A stretch of DNA of 64,000 bases, taken from the NCBI RefSeq assembly GCF_021216655.1, contig NZ_CP080437.1:2232001-2296000 (forward strand), written 5' to 3'. The DNA is from Clavibacter michiganensis (GTDB taxonomy: Bacteria > Actinomycetota > Actinomycetes > Actinomycetales > Microbacteriaceae). Shown here one piece after another: positions 1 to 8,782 of this stretch. The notes beneath the pieces were generated by a model, which did no database searches, was not told the DNA's origin, and saw nothing but the letters and a program-made list of their open reading frames with translations. Numbering within the stretch: the first letter of the stretch is position 1; each line of letters begins with the position of its first letter. A program made the translations under genes and the position numbers.

Positions 1-73
1 TGTCGAGCGCGGGGGCGGATCCGGTCAGCGAGGGCTGGGCGCGGAGCCAGCGGGCGAAGTCGTCGGAGGTCAT
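1..73 (-). CDS. N-terminus of an unidentified protein (cut by window edge)
   Basis: An open frame on the minus strand starts with ATG at 73 and runs off the left edge. The 24 visible residues begin MTSDDFARWLRAQPSL. The ATG lies 44 nt downstream of the end of the glycosylase gene on the same strand, so the two may be co-transcribed. The start vaguely resembles actinobacterial pyridoxamine-phosphate-oxidase-like proteins, but that is only an impression; too little is visible for a function. Confidence 0.5.
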   Translation of the reverse strand, partial: MTSDDFARWLRAQPSLTGSAPALD

Positions 74-117
74 GCGTCCATCCTCGCGGGCGGGGGTGCG
101 GCGGGGGCCGGATGCCC

Positions 118-927
118 TCAGGTCGGATCCGGCGCCGGCTGGCACCGCGGGCACCACCACGCCCGCCGCCCGCGCTCGCTCGTGCTGCCCAGGTCGTCGA
201 GGCCGATCACCGTCGTCCCGCACCGCAGGCACTGCCGGCCCGCGCGGCCTACGACCCAGTGCGTGCGGCCTCGACGGGGATCGCCTGTCGTGATCTGGTA
301 CGCGGCCGGCACCGTCGCCGAGCGCCGGAGCGAGCGGGCGGCGAGGTCGACGAGGGGCGCCAGGTCCACGTCGCGGACCCGGGTGGCCGGATGCACGCCG
401 CGCAGGAAGCCGACCTCGTTGACCCAGAGGTTGCCGAGGCCCGCCATCGGGCGCTGGTCGAGGAGGGCGGCGCGGATCGCGTCGTCGGGACGGGCCGCGA
501 GGCGGGACACGGCGAGCGCCGCGTCCCAGTCGTCGCGCAGCGGGTCCGGCCCGAGGTGGCCGATGGCCGCGCGCTCGTCGCGGGTGGGGATCAGCTCGAC
601 CACCGGCAGGTCGATGCCCCAGAGGGTGCGGCCGTCGTCGAGGCGGAGGCGCACGCGCACCTGGTGCTGGATCCGCTGCGGCACGCGCTTGCCGGCGCCG
701 GTGACCGTCCACGAACCCTGCATGCGCAGGTGCGTGTGGAGGGTGGTGGCGTCGTCGAGCCGCATGAGCAGGTGCTTGCCGTGCGTGTCGAACCCGGTGA
801 TGCGCCTGCCGCCGAGCCGCGCGCCCGCCCGCGCGCCGGACCGCAGCTCCCCGTCGGCGACGAGCGCGCCGCCGACCTGGGCGCGGAGGCGGGCGGCGAG
901 GACGAAGACGGAGTCACCCTCGGGCAT
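118..927 (-). CDS. Fpg/Nei family DNA glycosylase (endonuclease VIII-like)
   Basis: This 269-aa protein is a base-excision-repair glycosylase/AP lyase that removes oxidised bases. It begins MPEGDS, giving the family's catalytic Pro2 and Glu3 after Met removal. Lys51 in the GKHLLMRL segment matches the conserved beta-hairpin lysine. A C-terminal zinc finger has CLRC at 233-236 and CPRC at 259-262. Length and layout fit the actinobacterial Nei2 branch better than classical MutM, but substrate preference cannot be read from the sequence. On the minus strand a TACCGT hexamer ends 6 nt before the ATG (forward positions 934-939), so the mRNA is probably leaderless. Confidence 0.9.
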   Translation of the reverse strand: MPEGDSVFVLAARLRAQVGGALVADGELRSGARAGARLGGRRITGFDTHGKHLLMRLDDATTLHTHLRMQGSWTVTGAGKRVPQRIQHQVRVRLRLDDGRTLWGIDLPVVELIPTRDERAAIGHLGPDPLRDDWDAALAVSRLAARPDDAIRAALLDQRPMAGLGNLWVNEVGFLRGVHPATRVRDVDLAPLVDLAARSLRRSATVPAAYQITTGDPRRGRTHWVVGRAGRQCLRCGTTVIGLDDLGSTSERGRRAWWCPRCQPAPDPT

Positions 928-972
928 GGGTCGACGGTAGTCCGGGCCGCCGACGGGGACGGGCGACCGCGG

Positions 973-2067
973 CTACCGCGGGGCCGTCTCCGCGTTCGAT
1001 GCACCGGCCGGATGCGGCGAGAGCGCGAGCTCGCGCGTCGCATCCGAGAAGCGCCGGAGACCACGTTGCGACCGGACTATGTAGGGCGTCATGGCCAGCA
1101 GGAACACACCCAGTGCGACGAAGACGATGAGGAACCAGCCCTCGAAGATCCCGCGGAAGATGCTCGGCACGACGATCCCGATGAAGACGAGCCCGCTCTG
1201 CGCCATGAGGAACGGTTGCGAGACACGCGTCACCGCCGCCACCCGCGCGGCCCGCCACTCGAGGTCCGGCGTGAGCGGGTCGCCCTTGCCGAAGACGCGG
1301 CGGTTGATTTCCTTGCGGTCCGGCATGCCCAGGTCGCGCGTGATGGGGGCCGCAGCCAACTGCGCCGGGAAGGCCACGACAAGGGACGTGATGCCCGCGG
1401 CGAGGAACGAGAGCTGCACGATGAAGGCCCAGGTCTCGTCGAGCCCCTCGTCGGTCGTGAGGGCGAGGACCACGGCGAGCGCGGTCGTCGCGACGACCCC
1501 GATCACGAAGGCGAGGAGGACAGCCCGCCACTTCCTGCGGATCACCTCCGGGCTCCACCCGAGATCCGGCGACGCGGCGGTCCCGGGCCCGGCGCCCGCC
1601 CGATCCTGCTCCCTCCGGTGCGAGGCGAGACGTGCTCGGTGGCCGAGGATCCCTCCCGCAGCCGCCATCCCGCCGAGACCGAGCAGGAACCCGACGACGA
1701 TGAGGACGGGGGTCCCCACGATGAGCGCGGCGACCGCGTGCAGCGCGGCCATCGTCGCCGCCACGCCGCCGAAGACGAGCAGCCGGACCGGGCGCGGGGT
1801 CGGGCCGGCCTGCTCACGCAGAGGGCTCTGTACGACAAGGAGCCCGACCCCGGCAGCCAACCCCACGGCGATCGTGCCGGCCATCATCTGCACGACGAGG
1901 AGGACGAACGGCGGATCCTCCTGCACGTCCATGAATGTCAGGAACATTCCGACGAAGAGGAGCACGAAAGTGCCGAGGCCCAGCAGGGCCAGCACCGTGA
2001 TCAACAGTGCCGTGCCTCCCCGGGGTGCGCTCGGGGTGGATCCGGGGTCCGTGCCGCGTCCGCTCAT
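973..2067 (-). CDS. Polytopic membrane protein of unknown function
   Basis: The 364-aa product has a short polar N-terminus rich in Gly, Ser and Pro. About eight to nine hydrophobic segments follow in pairs, separated by a polar linker near the middle (around residues 155-175). I recognise no family motif. The ATG at 2067 is preceded on its own strand by TACGTT with a 6-nt spacer (forward 2074-2079), which supports this start and a leaderless transcript. It is divergent from the SDR gene and 45 nt upstream of the glycosylase gene on the same strand. No function is proposed. Confidence 0.75.
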   Translation of the reverse strand: MSGRGTDPGSTPSAPRGGTALLITVLALLGLGTFVLLFVGMFLTFMDVQEDPPFVLLVVQMMAGTIAVGLAAGVGLLVVQSPLREQAGPTPRPVRLLVFGGVAATMAALHAVAALIVGTPVLIVVGFLLGLGGMAAAGGILGHRARLASHRREQDRAGAGPGTAASPDLGWSPEVIRRKWRAVLLAFVIGVVATTALAVVLALTTDEGLDETWAFIVQLSFLAAGITSLVVAFPAQLAAAPITRDLGMPDRKEINRRVFGKGDPLTPDLEWRAARVAAVTRVSQPFLMAQSGLVFIGIVVPSIFRGIFEGWFLIVFVALGVFLLAMTPYIVRSQRGLRRFSDATRELALSPHPAGASNAETAPR

Positions 2068-2274
2068 CCCTCGAACGTATCGGCCGGGCGATCAGCCGCC
2101 CGACCCGCGGCTGGCCCCCGTTCGAGCCCCGCCGCCCCTCCCCACGTGAACTCCCGCTGGATCCTCCGCGCATCCCCGCGCGCCCGCCGCCACCGCCCGC
2201 GCCACGGGCCACACTCGGCCCACGAACCCGAAGCCCGTCCCGACTGCCGCGCGCCACCGCGGCGAAGGAGCACC

Positions 2275-3021
2275 ATGAAGATCACCGGCCGCACCGTCCT
2301 CATCACCGGCAGCACCTCGGGCATCGGCCGCGGGCTCGCGGAGCGGTTCCACGCCGCGGGCAACCGCGTCGTCATCGCGGGCCGCCGCCGGGAGCTGCTC
2401 GACGAGATCACCGCCCAGCACGACGGCATGGCCTCGGTCGTGCTCGACGTCGCCGACCCCGCCTCCATCACGGCCGCGCGCGACGAGCTCGCCGCGAGCC
2501 ATCCCGACCTCGACGTCGTGATCACCACGGCCGGCATCATGCAGGCCGAGGACCTCCGGGATCCCGCGCACCAGGCCACCGCCGAGTCCATCGTCACCAC
2601 GAACCTCCTCGGCACCATCCGCACCATCGACGCGTTCCTGCCCGGCCTCCTCGCGAGCGACGAGGCCACCCTGATGACCGTGTCGTCCGGCCTCGCGTTC
2701 GTGCCGCTGCCCGCCACGCCCACCTACTCCGCCACCAAGGCCGCCGTGCACTCGTACACGCAGAGCCTCCGCGCGCAGCTCGACGGCACGTCCGTCGAGG
2801 TGGTCGAGCTGGTGCCGCCCAAGGTGCAGACCGCGCTCATGCCCGGCCAGGCCGAGGCGGCCGACGCCATGCCGCTCGAGGACTTCCTCGACGAGGTGAT
2901 GGGGATCCTCCAGGCGCGCCCGGAGGACGAGGAGATCCTCGTGCAGGACGTGCACGGCCTCCGCTTCGCCGAGCGCGACTGCCGCCACGACGAGATGCTC
3001 GCGCTGCTCAGCGGGCACTGA
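2275..3021 (+). CDS. Short-chain dehydrogenase/reductase (DltE-like SDR)
   Basis: This is a 248-aa classical SDR. The cofactor loop TGSTSGIG lies at residues 11-18, and GRRREL after the second beta strand suggests NADP(H) preference. The YxxxK catalytic pair is Tyr151/Lys155, with a serine in TVSSGLAF just before it. The frame is open far upstream, but ATG 2275 is chosen because GAAGGAG sits 5 nt before it and the protein then begins at the first beta strand. The EDFLDEVMG segment and C-terminal region resemble SDRs annotated as DltE-like oxidoreductases. The substrate is unknown. Confidence 0.85.
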   Translation: MKITGRTVLITGSTSGIGRGLAERFHAAGNRVVIAGRRRELLDEITAQHDGMASVVLDVADPASITAARDELAASHPDLDVVITTAGIMQAEDLRDPAHQATAESIVTTNLLGTIRTIDAFLPGLLASDEATLMTVSSGLAFVPLPATPTYSATKAAVHSYTQSLRAQLDGTSVEVVELVPPKVQTALMPGQAEAADAMPLEDFLDEVMGILQARPEDEEILVQDVHGLRFAERDCRHDEMLALLSGH

Positions 3022-3079
3022 TCCGCCGGGCCGCCGGCTGGACCGGTCGGCCGCGCGCACCCGCGCCTAGGCTCGATCC

Positions 3080-4096
3080 ATGTCGACGACGATGCCGCCC
3101 GCCTCCACCCGCACGCCCGACGGGGACGACGCCCGCCCCATCCGCTTCGGCGTCATCGGTGCCGCCGGCATCGCCGCCTCGGTCGTGCCCGACATGCTGC
3201 TCGTCCCCGGCGTCGAGGTCGTGGCCGTGCACTCCCGCACCCGCGCGAGCGCCGAGGCGCTGGCCGAGGCGTGCGGCATCGCGCGGATCCACGACACCCT
3301 CGAGGCGCTCCTCGCCGACCCCGAGGTGGACGCCGTCTACGTCGCCACCCCGCACACCCTCCACCGGTCGCAGGCCGAGGCGGCCCTCCGCGCCGGCAAG
3401 CACGTCGTCTGCGAGAAGCCCACCACCACCACGGCGGAGGACACCCGCGCGCTCGTCGACCTCGCCCGCGCCGAGGGCCTGCTCTTCCTCGAGGCGCTCT
3501 GGATGGCGTTCTCCCCTGGCTACCTCGCCGTGCGGGCGGCCATCGCCGAGGGCCGCATCGGGGATCCGCGCGCGATCTCCGTCGCCTTCGGCTTCGTGAC
3601 GGAGGAGGGCAAGGGCCGCCTCTGGGACCCGGAGGTCGGCGGCGGCACGCTGCTAGACATGGGCGTCTACCCGCTCGCCTTCGCGCACGGCCTGTTCGGC
3701 ACGCCGTCGTCCGTCTCCGCGGTCGGCACAGTGATGGAGGGCGGCGTCGACACCGAGGTCGCGATCCTGCTCGGCTGGCCCGACGGCCGCCACGCCACCC
3801 TCGCCTGCTCTCTCGTCGCCGCGCTCCCCACGGGCGCGACCGTCAGCGGCACGGCCGGCCGCATCGAGGTGGATCCGCTGTTCCTCGCCTCCCCCGGCCT
3901 CGCGGTCGTTCCCGTCGATGGGGAGCCCGAGCGGCAGGAGCACGCGATCGAGGGCCGCGGCTACGTGCCCATGTTCCGCGCGGCCCAGGAGGCGATCCGC
4001 GCCGGCCGCGTCGAGTGCGCGGAGATGCCGCACGCGGAGTCGGTGGCCCTCGCGGAGCTGATGGACCGGATCCTCGCGGACATCGGCGCGCGCTGA
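3080..4096 (+). CDS. Gfo/Idh/MocA family oxidoreductase
   Basis: This 338-aa NAD(P)-dependent dehydrogenase of the glucose-fructose oxidoreductase/inositol dehydrogenase family has an N-terminal Rossmann fold (FGVIGAAGIA, about residues 23-32). It also has the family hallmark CEKPTTTT, whose EKP lysine takes part in catalysis, and a C-terminal alpha/beta substrate domain. The segment FLEALWMAFSPGY is typical of the trans-1,2-dihydrobenzene-1,2-diol dehydrogenase-like branch. The ATG is 6 nt downstream of TAGGCT (3068-3073), so the transcript is probably leaderless. The substrate, presumably a sugar or cyclitol, is not defined by context. Confidence 0.88.
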   Translation: MSTTMPPASTRTPDGDDARPIRFGVIGAAGIAASVVPDMLLVPGVEVVAVHSRTRASAEALAEACGIARIHDTLEALLADPEVDAVYVATPHTLHRSQAEAALRAGKHVVCEKPTTTTAEDTRALVDLARAEGLLFLEALWMAFSPGYLAVRAAIAEGRIGDPRAISVAFGFVTEEGKGRLWDPEVGGGTLLDMGVYPLAFAHGLFGTPSSVSAVGTVMEGGVDTEVAILLGWPDGRHATLACSLVAALPTGATVSGTAGRIEVDPLFLASPGLAVVPVDGEPERQEHAIEGRGYVPMFRAAQEAIRAGRVECAEMPHAESVALAELMDRILADIGAR

Positions 4097-4226
4097 TCGG
4101 CACCGGCGGCGTCCGTCCGGGGAGCCGTCAGATGACGGTCGTTATGGTCGATGAGGAGGCATGCGCCTCCCCCTGCGGCACGTCGACGGAGACGATCCGA
4201 CCGGAACGACCCCGAAGGAGAACACC

Positions 4227-4778
4227 ATGACGCACGTCCTCGTGCTCGTCGGCAGCCTGCGCTCAGGCTCCACCAACCAGCAGATCGCCGAGGCGGCGGT
4301 GAGCCACGCCCCCGAGGGCGTGACCCTCGACATCCACGCCGGCCTCGACCGGCTCCCCTTCTACAACGAGGACATCGACGTCGAGGGATCCGTGCCCGAC
4401 GCGGCCGTGGCCTTCCGCGACGCGATCGCCGCGGCCGACGCGCTCCTCGTGGTCACCCCCGAGTACAACGGCACGATGCCCGCGGTGCTGAAGAACGCCA
4501 TCGACTGGGCCTCGCGCCCGTTCGGCGCGTCCGCCCTCGCCGGCAAGCCGACCGCGGTGATCGGCAGCGCGTTCGGCCAGTACGGCGGCGTGTGGGCGCA
4601 GGACGAGGCCCGCAAGTCGCTCGGCATCGCCGGCGCGCACGTGCTCGAGGACGTGAAGATGGCCGTCCCCGAGTCGGTGATCCGCTTCGCCGAGCGCCAC
4701 CCGGCGGACGACGCCGAGGTCGTGGCGCAGCTCCGCGAGGTGCTCGACGCGGTGCGCACCTCGGCGAGCGCCGCCTGA
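4227..4778 (+). CDS. NADPH-dependent FMN reductase family protein
   Basis: This 183-aa flavodoxin-fold reductase carries the FMN phosphate-binding loop VGSLRSGSTNQ at the N-terminus and the PEYNGTMPAVLKNAIDW signature typical of NAD(P)H:FMN/quinone reductases (ArsH/ChrR/azoreductase-like). The frame is open to 4161, but ATG 4227 has GAAGGAG 6 nt before it and begins directly at the first beta strand. The likely role is reduction of flavin, quinone or chromate-like substrates in the cytosol; the physiological substrate is unknown. The gene is monocistronic and convergent with the alcohol dehydrogenase gene across a strong hairpin. Confidence 0.88.
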   Translation: MTHVLVLVGSLRSGSTNQQIAEAAVSHAPEGVTLDIHAGLDRLPFYNEDIDVEGSVPDAAVAFRDAIAAADALLVVTPEYNGTMPAVLKNAIDWASRPFGASALAGKPTAVIGSAFGQYGGVWAQDEARKSLGIAGAHVLEDVKMAVPESVIRFAERHPADDAEVVAQLREVLDAVRTSASAA

Positions 4779-4816
4779 CCCGACGCCGCCGACCGCGGCA
4801 CCGGGCGCCACGCCCG

Positions 4817-4863
4817 CGCACGACGACGGCCGCGTCCCGAGGGGACGCGGCCGTCGTCGTGCG
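4817..4863. terminator. 22-bp perfect hairpin between convergent genes
   Basis: A perfect 22-bp inverted repeat (4817-4838 and 4842-4863) has a 3-nt GAG loop. It lies between the convergent FMN reductase and alcohol dehydrogenase genes, 13 nt before the end of the latter. No T-tract follows on either strand. It probably acts as a bidirectional terminator. Confidence 0.8.
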
Positions 4864-4875
4864 AGCCCGGAGAGG

Positions 4876-6051
4876 CTACGGCTTCAGCACCACCTTGATG
4901 CAGCCGTCCTCCTTCTTCTGGAAGATCTCGTACATGTGCGCGGCCTCGCTGAGCGGCACGGAGTGCGTGACGAGGTCCATGACGCCGAGCGGGTCGGACG
5001 GGTCCTCGACGAGGGGCAGCAGGTCCTCGATCCAGTGCTGGACGTTGCACTGGCCCATGCGGATCGCGATCTGCTTGTCGAAGAGCGACTTCATCGGCAG
5101 CGGGTCGGCCTCGCCGCCGTAGACGCCCGAGATGGAGACGGTGCCGCCGCGGCGGACCGCGTCGAACGCCGTGTGCAGCGCCGCGAGGCGGTCGACGCTC
5201 GCGACGTCCATGACCTTCTTCGCGATGCCGTCGGGCAGGAGGCCCGCAGCCTTCTGCGCGAACGAGGCGGCGGGGCTGCCGTGCGCCTCCATGCCGACGG
5301 CCTCGACCATGGCGTCGGGCCCGCGGCCGTCGACCATCTCGCGCAGCTGGTCAGCCACGTCGTCGGTGAGGTCGAGGGTCTCGACGCCGTGGCGCTCGGC
5401 CATGGCGCGGCGCTCGGCGACGGGATCCACCGCGATGACGCGGTAGCCGAGGTGCTTGCCGATGCGGGCCGCGAACTGGCCGACCGGGCCGAGGCCCATG
5501 ACGCCGAGCGTGCCGCCCTCGGGCACGTTCGCGTACTGCACGCCCTGCCAGGCGGTGGGGAGGATGTCGCTGAGGAAGAGGTAGCGCTCGTCGGGGAGCT
5601 CGGAGTTCACGACGATCGCGTTGACGTCGGCGAGCGGCATGCGGAGGCGCTCGGCCTGGCCGCCGGGGATGGATCCGTACATCTCGCTGAAGCCGTAGAG
5701 CGCGGCGCCGCTGCCCTGCGCCTTCACCTGCGTGGTCTCGCACTGCGTGAACAGGCCCTTGTCGCACATGAAGCAGTCGTGGCACGCGATGACGAAGGGG
5801 ACGACGACGCGGTCGCCGACCTTGAGCTTCGTGACGGCGCTGCCGACCTGCTCGACGACGCCCATGTTCTCGTGGCCGAGCACGTCGTCCTTCTCGAGGA
5901 ACGGTCCGAAGACCTCGTAGAGGTGGAGGTCGGATCCGCAGATCGCGGTCGACGTGATCCGGATCACCGCGTCGGTGTCCTGCTCGATCACGGGGTCGGC
6001 GACCTCCTTGACCTCGACGTCGTGGATGCCCTGCCAGGTGAGTGCCTTCAT
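4876..6051 (-). CDS. Zinc-dependent alcohol dehydrogenase (glutathione-independent formaldehyde dehydrogenase-like)
   Basis: This 391-aa medium-chain dehydrogenase has catalytic zinc ligands Cys38 (ICGSD) and His60/Glu61 (GHEN). The structural zinc cysteines are at 90, 93, 96 and 104. A Rossmann motif GLGPVGQFAARIGK follows in the second half. The sequence GPFLEKDDVLGHENMG and the long insertion before the C-terminus are typical of enzymes annotated as glutathione-independent formaldehyde or threonine-type dehydrogenases in actinobacteria. ATG 6051 is chosen because AGGAG lies 5 nt upstream and the protein begins MKALTW; the open frame further upstream has no family character. The substrate is unproven. 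Confidence 0.88.
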   Translation of the reverse strand: MKALTWQGIHDVEVKEVADPVIEQDTDAVIRITSTAICGSDLHLYEVFGPFLEKDDVLGHENMGVVEQVGSAVTKLKVGDRVVVPFVIACHDCFMCDKGLFTQCETTQVKAQGSGAALYGFSEMYGSIPGGQAERLRMPLADVNAIVVNSELPDERYLFLSDILPTAWQGVQYANVPEGGTLGVMGLGPVGQFAARIGKHLGYRVIAVDPVAERRAMAERHGVETLDLTDDVADQLREMVDGRGPDAMVEAVGMEAHGSPAASFAQKAAGLLPDGIAKKVMDVASVDRLAALHTAFDAVRRGGTVSISGVYGGEADPLPMKSLFDKQIAIRMGQCNVQHWIEDLLPLVEDPSDPLGVMDLVTHSVPLSEAAHMYEIFQKKEDGCIKVVLKP

Positions 6052-6425
6052 CGTGCTCCTTCGTCCTCGGGCGCGGATCCTCGTGGGACACGCGCTCCTC
6101 CACACAACGCCCTCGCGGGCTGTCCGCCAAGCGAAGGTCAGGCCGCGTCCAGGCAGCGGGGACATCCGGGCGCGGCGATCAGGGAGCTGCGAGCGCGGGG
6201 ACGTGGGCCGCTCAGACGATCCGCCCCGGGGAGTCGGTCGTCCACGACACGACCGGACCGGGGCGGATCTGAAGGCCGGTGATGACGGTCCGGACTGCAT
6301 AGGAGGACTCTCGACAACCCTCAAGCGCCCGAGCCCGCGACGGCCTCGTGGCCGCAGTCTGCTCCTCGCGTGAGGAAATGAGAAGAGCGCGGATGCGTCA
6401 CCCGGCGGATCGCCAGGTGCGGGGC
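6052..6425. other. 374-bp intergenic region with inverted repeat
   Basis: No credible gene is seen. An interrupted inverted repeat has outer 12-bp arms at 6218-6229 and 6258-6269. Inner 8-nt arms at 6234-6241 and 6249-6256 have one mismatch. It could end transcription from the small minus-strand gene to the right before the alcohol dehydrogenase promoter. The remaining sequence shows nothing recognisable. Confidence 0.55.
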
Positions 6426-6752
6426 TCAGATCTCCCAGCCGCGAGCGCGCTGCGCGACACGGAGGGCATCGGCGGCCTCGAGCTCGTCGAAGGGCATGAG
6501 GTCCCAGCTGATGCCGTCGTCGGAGATCCAGTGGAGGTCGGTGAGCGCGACCGCCATGTCCTCGATGAAGAGGGCGACGGTGCCGTCCGACTCACGGATC
6601 TCGTCCCCGGTCATGGACCAGCCGAAGTAGCCCGCCACGAACCGGGCCTGCTCGGTCGCGCTGCGCACGCGCCGGAGCCTCCCGATGGGGAGGTGCTCGC
6701 TCGCCGAAGCCTGGACGAGGTCGCCCATCCGACCGGCCTGCGTGTCGTGCAT
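6426..6752 (-). CDS. Small acidic protein of unknown function
   Basis: The product is a 108-aa soluble acidic protein beginning MHDTQAGRMGD and ending RARGWEI, with no membrane segment or signal peptide. It contains FVAGYFGWSMTGDEIRESDG and a Trp-rich C-terminal half. I recognise no family. The start at 6752 is preferred because GAGGGGG precedes it by about 5 nt. An in-frame ATG at 6776 would add 8 residues, and the frame stays open to 6851. The fold may be a small immunity- or regulator-like alpha/beta domain, but that is a guess. Confidence 0.6.
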   Translation of the reverse strand: MHDTQAGRMGDLVQASASEHLPIGRLRRVRSATEQARFVAGYFGWSMTGDEIRESDGTVALFIEDMAVALTDLHWISDDGISWDLMPFDELEAADALRVAQRARGWEI

Positions 6753-6932
6753 CGCGTCCCCCTCGTGCGTCGTCATGCGCCACGCACCCCGCGCGTCGTC
6801 GTGATGGGCATCACGATGACAGGTTCCATGCGTTCGACATAGACACCGCAAGAGGGGTTGACACCGGGATCCGCAGAGCGTACTGAGCGGTCGGGGAGAA
6901 GCGCGTCGCCGTCGTCGCCGCGATCGCCGGGG

Positions 6933-7256
6933 TCAGCGCGCGTCGTCGCGCGGCTCGTCCTCGGGGGGCTCGCGCATGATGAGCAGGCCGCCGGGGCTGT
7001 TCGCCGTGGTCATGAGGGCGTCCACCCACTTGCGGTTGATGGGCGGCACGCGGCTGCCGTGGTACTTGAACACCAGCGGCAGCGAGTTGTGCATCCAGAT
7101 GGTCGTGCGCCCGTCGCCCACCTCCACGTCGTCGCGCCAGGAGAAGTAGAAGTTCTCCCCGCGGCGCAGCTTCGCGCCGATGACGAGCTGCAGGTGAGCG
7201 AGCAGGCGGTCATCGAACTCCGCCGTCAGCGTCGAGTCGTACTTGAACGTCCCCAT
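6933..7256 (-). CDS. DUF7882 family protein
   Basis: This 107-aa protein (MGTFKYDST...) has the layout of the short DUF7882 family found in Microbacteriaceae: a Gly-Thr-hydrophobic start, FDDRLLAHLQLVIGAKLRRGE, a FSWRDD segment, and a Trp-containing middle (TIWMHNSLPL, NRKWVDALM). Members are often mislabelled as ATP-dependent DNA ligases because they resemble a small part of those enzymes. No nucleotidyltransferase motif is present here. ATG 7256 gives the usual length; the longer open frame to 7346 looks non-coding. Function unknown. Confidence 0.75.
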   Translation of the reverse strand: MGTFKYDSTLTAEFDDRLLAHLQLVIGAKLRRGENFYFSWRDDVEVGDGRTTIWMHNSLPLVFKYHGSRVPPINRKWVDALMTTANSPGGLLIMREPPEDEPRDDAR

Positions 7257-7507
7257 GATCGATCCCGTGTTCCCCTCATGAGCTCTCGGGCCCCGCGCCG
7301 ACGGAGAGGGGGCCAGAGAGCGGCGCTGAGCTTCGGCCGTGCCCACCCACTATGCCAGCGTTGTCCGCTCGGATCGCCTCGTCCGGAAGGGGGATCCGCA
7401 TGTGGTAATGGATCGCCGCTGGGGAGGGCACCGTCGCCGACCTGCGCAGGAGCAGTGCGGATGCGGCCGGCCCGGTCGTCGCGGGCCGACGGTCGTAGGG
7501 TCGGGAC

Positions 7508-7711
7508 ATGACTGATCCCACGTACACCGCACAGCTCGTCGGCCCCGATGGCACGGAGGAGACCGAGGTCGAGTTCCTCAACGGCGAGCCCGTGAAGAGC
7601 TTCGTCCGCGCGACCTCGCTCAGCGAGGAGGAGGTCGTGTGGGAGCTCGACTCCGACGCGGACGGCTACGTCTACCGTCCCGCCGGCATCCCGGGCGCCG
7701 ACTACTCCTGA
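7508..7711 (+). CDS. Small acidic hypothetical protein
   Basis: This 67-aa, strongly acidic protein reads MTDPTYTAQLVGPDGTEE at the start and ends GIPGADYS. There is no membrane segment. ATG 7508 lies exactly 6 nt after TAGGGT (7496-7501), which supports a real leaderless gene. No domain is recognised, and its flanks (a DUF7882 gene and a small membrane protein gene, both on the other strand) give no functional clue. Confidence 0.65.
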   Translation: MTDPTYTAQLVGPDGTEETEVEFLNGEPVKSFVRATSLSEEEVVWELDSDADGYVYRPAGIPGADYS

Positions 7712-7733
7712 TCCGCGGAGCCGTCGCGCTCCT

Positions 7734-7952
7734 CTAGCTCCACACGATCGGCAGGCAGCAGAGGACGCTGATCGCGAGCGCACCGAGCGACGCGAGCGTC
7801 CAGGGCCGGACGGGCTGGGCGAAGAGCCCGACCTTCCCCGTGCCGTGGGCGCGGATCCCCTTGATCGCGCCGATCACCTGGAGCACGATCCCCACGGCCA
7901 GGGCCGCGAGGGCCACGTACAGGAGCGCAGTGGTCGTGCCGTCGGAGATCAC
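7734..7952 (-). CDS. Small membrane protein, two transmembrane segments
   Basis: This 72-aa protein has two clear hydrophobic helices (about residues 8-30 and 50-70) separated by a basic loop IKGIRAHGTGKVG. The start is GTG at 7952, and TAGCGT lies 6 nt upstream on the minus strand (forward 7959-7964), matching the leaderless pattern seen elsewhere. No family is recognised. Confidence 0.65.
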   Translation of the reverse strand: MISDGTTTALLYVALAALAVGIVLQVIGAIKGIRAHGTGKVGLFAQPVRPWTLASLGALAISVLCCLPIVWS

Positions 7953-8059
7953 GCATCGACGCTACCGGCGCGGACCGTCGGCGGCTGACCCCCGACCGGC
8001 CGGGCCCATCCGCACCCCCGCCGTAGGATCGAGGTCCCGCACGAGGTGAGGAATCCCGC

Positions 8060-8782
8060 ATGAGCACCAGCCCGTCCACGCCCGCGACCGACACGGCCGC
8101 GATCGCCCGCATCATCGACCACACGCTCCTGAAGCCCGAGGCCACGCGCGACGAGGTCGCCGCGCTCGTCGCCGAGGCCGCCGAGCTCGGCACCTTCTCC
8201 GTGTGCGTCTCGCCCTCGATGCTCCCGCTCGAGCTGCCCGCGGGATCCGACCTGAAGGTCGCCGTCGTCTGCGGCTTCCCGAGCGGCAAGCACCACAGCG
8301 AGGTCAAGGCCGCCGAGGCCGCGCTCTCCATCCGCCAGGGCGCGGACGAGGTCGACATGGTGATCGACGTGGGCGCCGCCCGCGAGGGCCGCTTCGCCGA
8401 CGTCGAGGCCGACATCCGCGCCGTGCGCGAGGCCGTGCCCGCGCCCGCCGTGCTCAAGGTGATCATCGAGTCCGCGGCGCTCGACGACGACCAGATCGTC
8501 GCTGTCTGCCAGGCGGCCGTCGCCGCCGGGGCCGACTTCGTCAAGACCTCGACGGGCTTCCACCCCACCGGCGGCGCGACCGTGCACGCGGTCGAGCTGA
8601 TGAGCCGCACGGTCGACGGGAAGGCCGGCGTCAAGGCGTCCGGCGGGATCCGCACCTACGAGACCGCCGTGCAGATGATCGAGGCCGGTGCCACGCGCCT
8701 CGGCGTCTCGGGCAGCGCGGTCGTGCTGGCGGGTCCGGTGCAGACGCCCGAGAACGGCGCGCTCGGATCGAGCGGCTACTGA
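8060..8782 (+). CDS. deoC: Deoxyribose-phosphate aldolase
   Basis: This 240-aa class I aldolase cleaves 2-deoxyribose-5-phosphate to glyceraldehyde-3-phosphate and acetaldehyde in nucleoside salvage. Family motifs are present in order: [12 protein letters not shown] near the N-terminus, [21 protein letters not shown], the proton-relay lysine in LKVIIES, the Schiff-base lysine in [15 protein letters not shown], and [18 protein letters not shown] -10-like hexamer at 8024-8029 and GAGGTGAGGA before the ATG indicate an ordinary leadered mRNA. Its stop codon overlaps the start of the aminopeptidase gene by one base, so the two are translationally coupled. Confidence 0.96.
   Translation: MSTSPSTPATDTAAIARIIDHTLLKPEATRDEVAALVAEAAELGTFSVCVSPSMLPLELPAGSDLKVAVVCGFPSGKHHSEVKAAEAALSIRQGADEVDMVIDVGAAREGRFADVEADIRAVREAVPAPAVLKVIIESAALDDDQIVAVCQAAVAAGADFVKTSTGFHPTGGATVHAVELMSRTVDGKAGVKASGGIRTYETAVQMIEAGATRLGVSGSAVVLAGPVQTPENGALGSSGY

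Noticed and set aside
6933-7256. ATP-dependent DNA ligase annotation for the DUF7882 protein
   Set aside because: The protein is 107 aa and lacks the KxDG motif and other ligase motifs.
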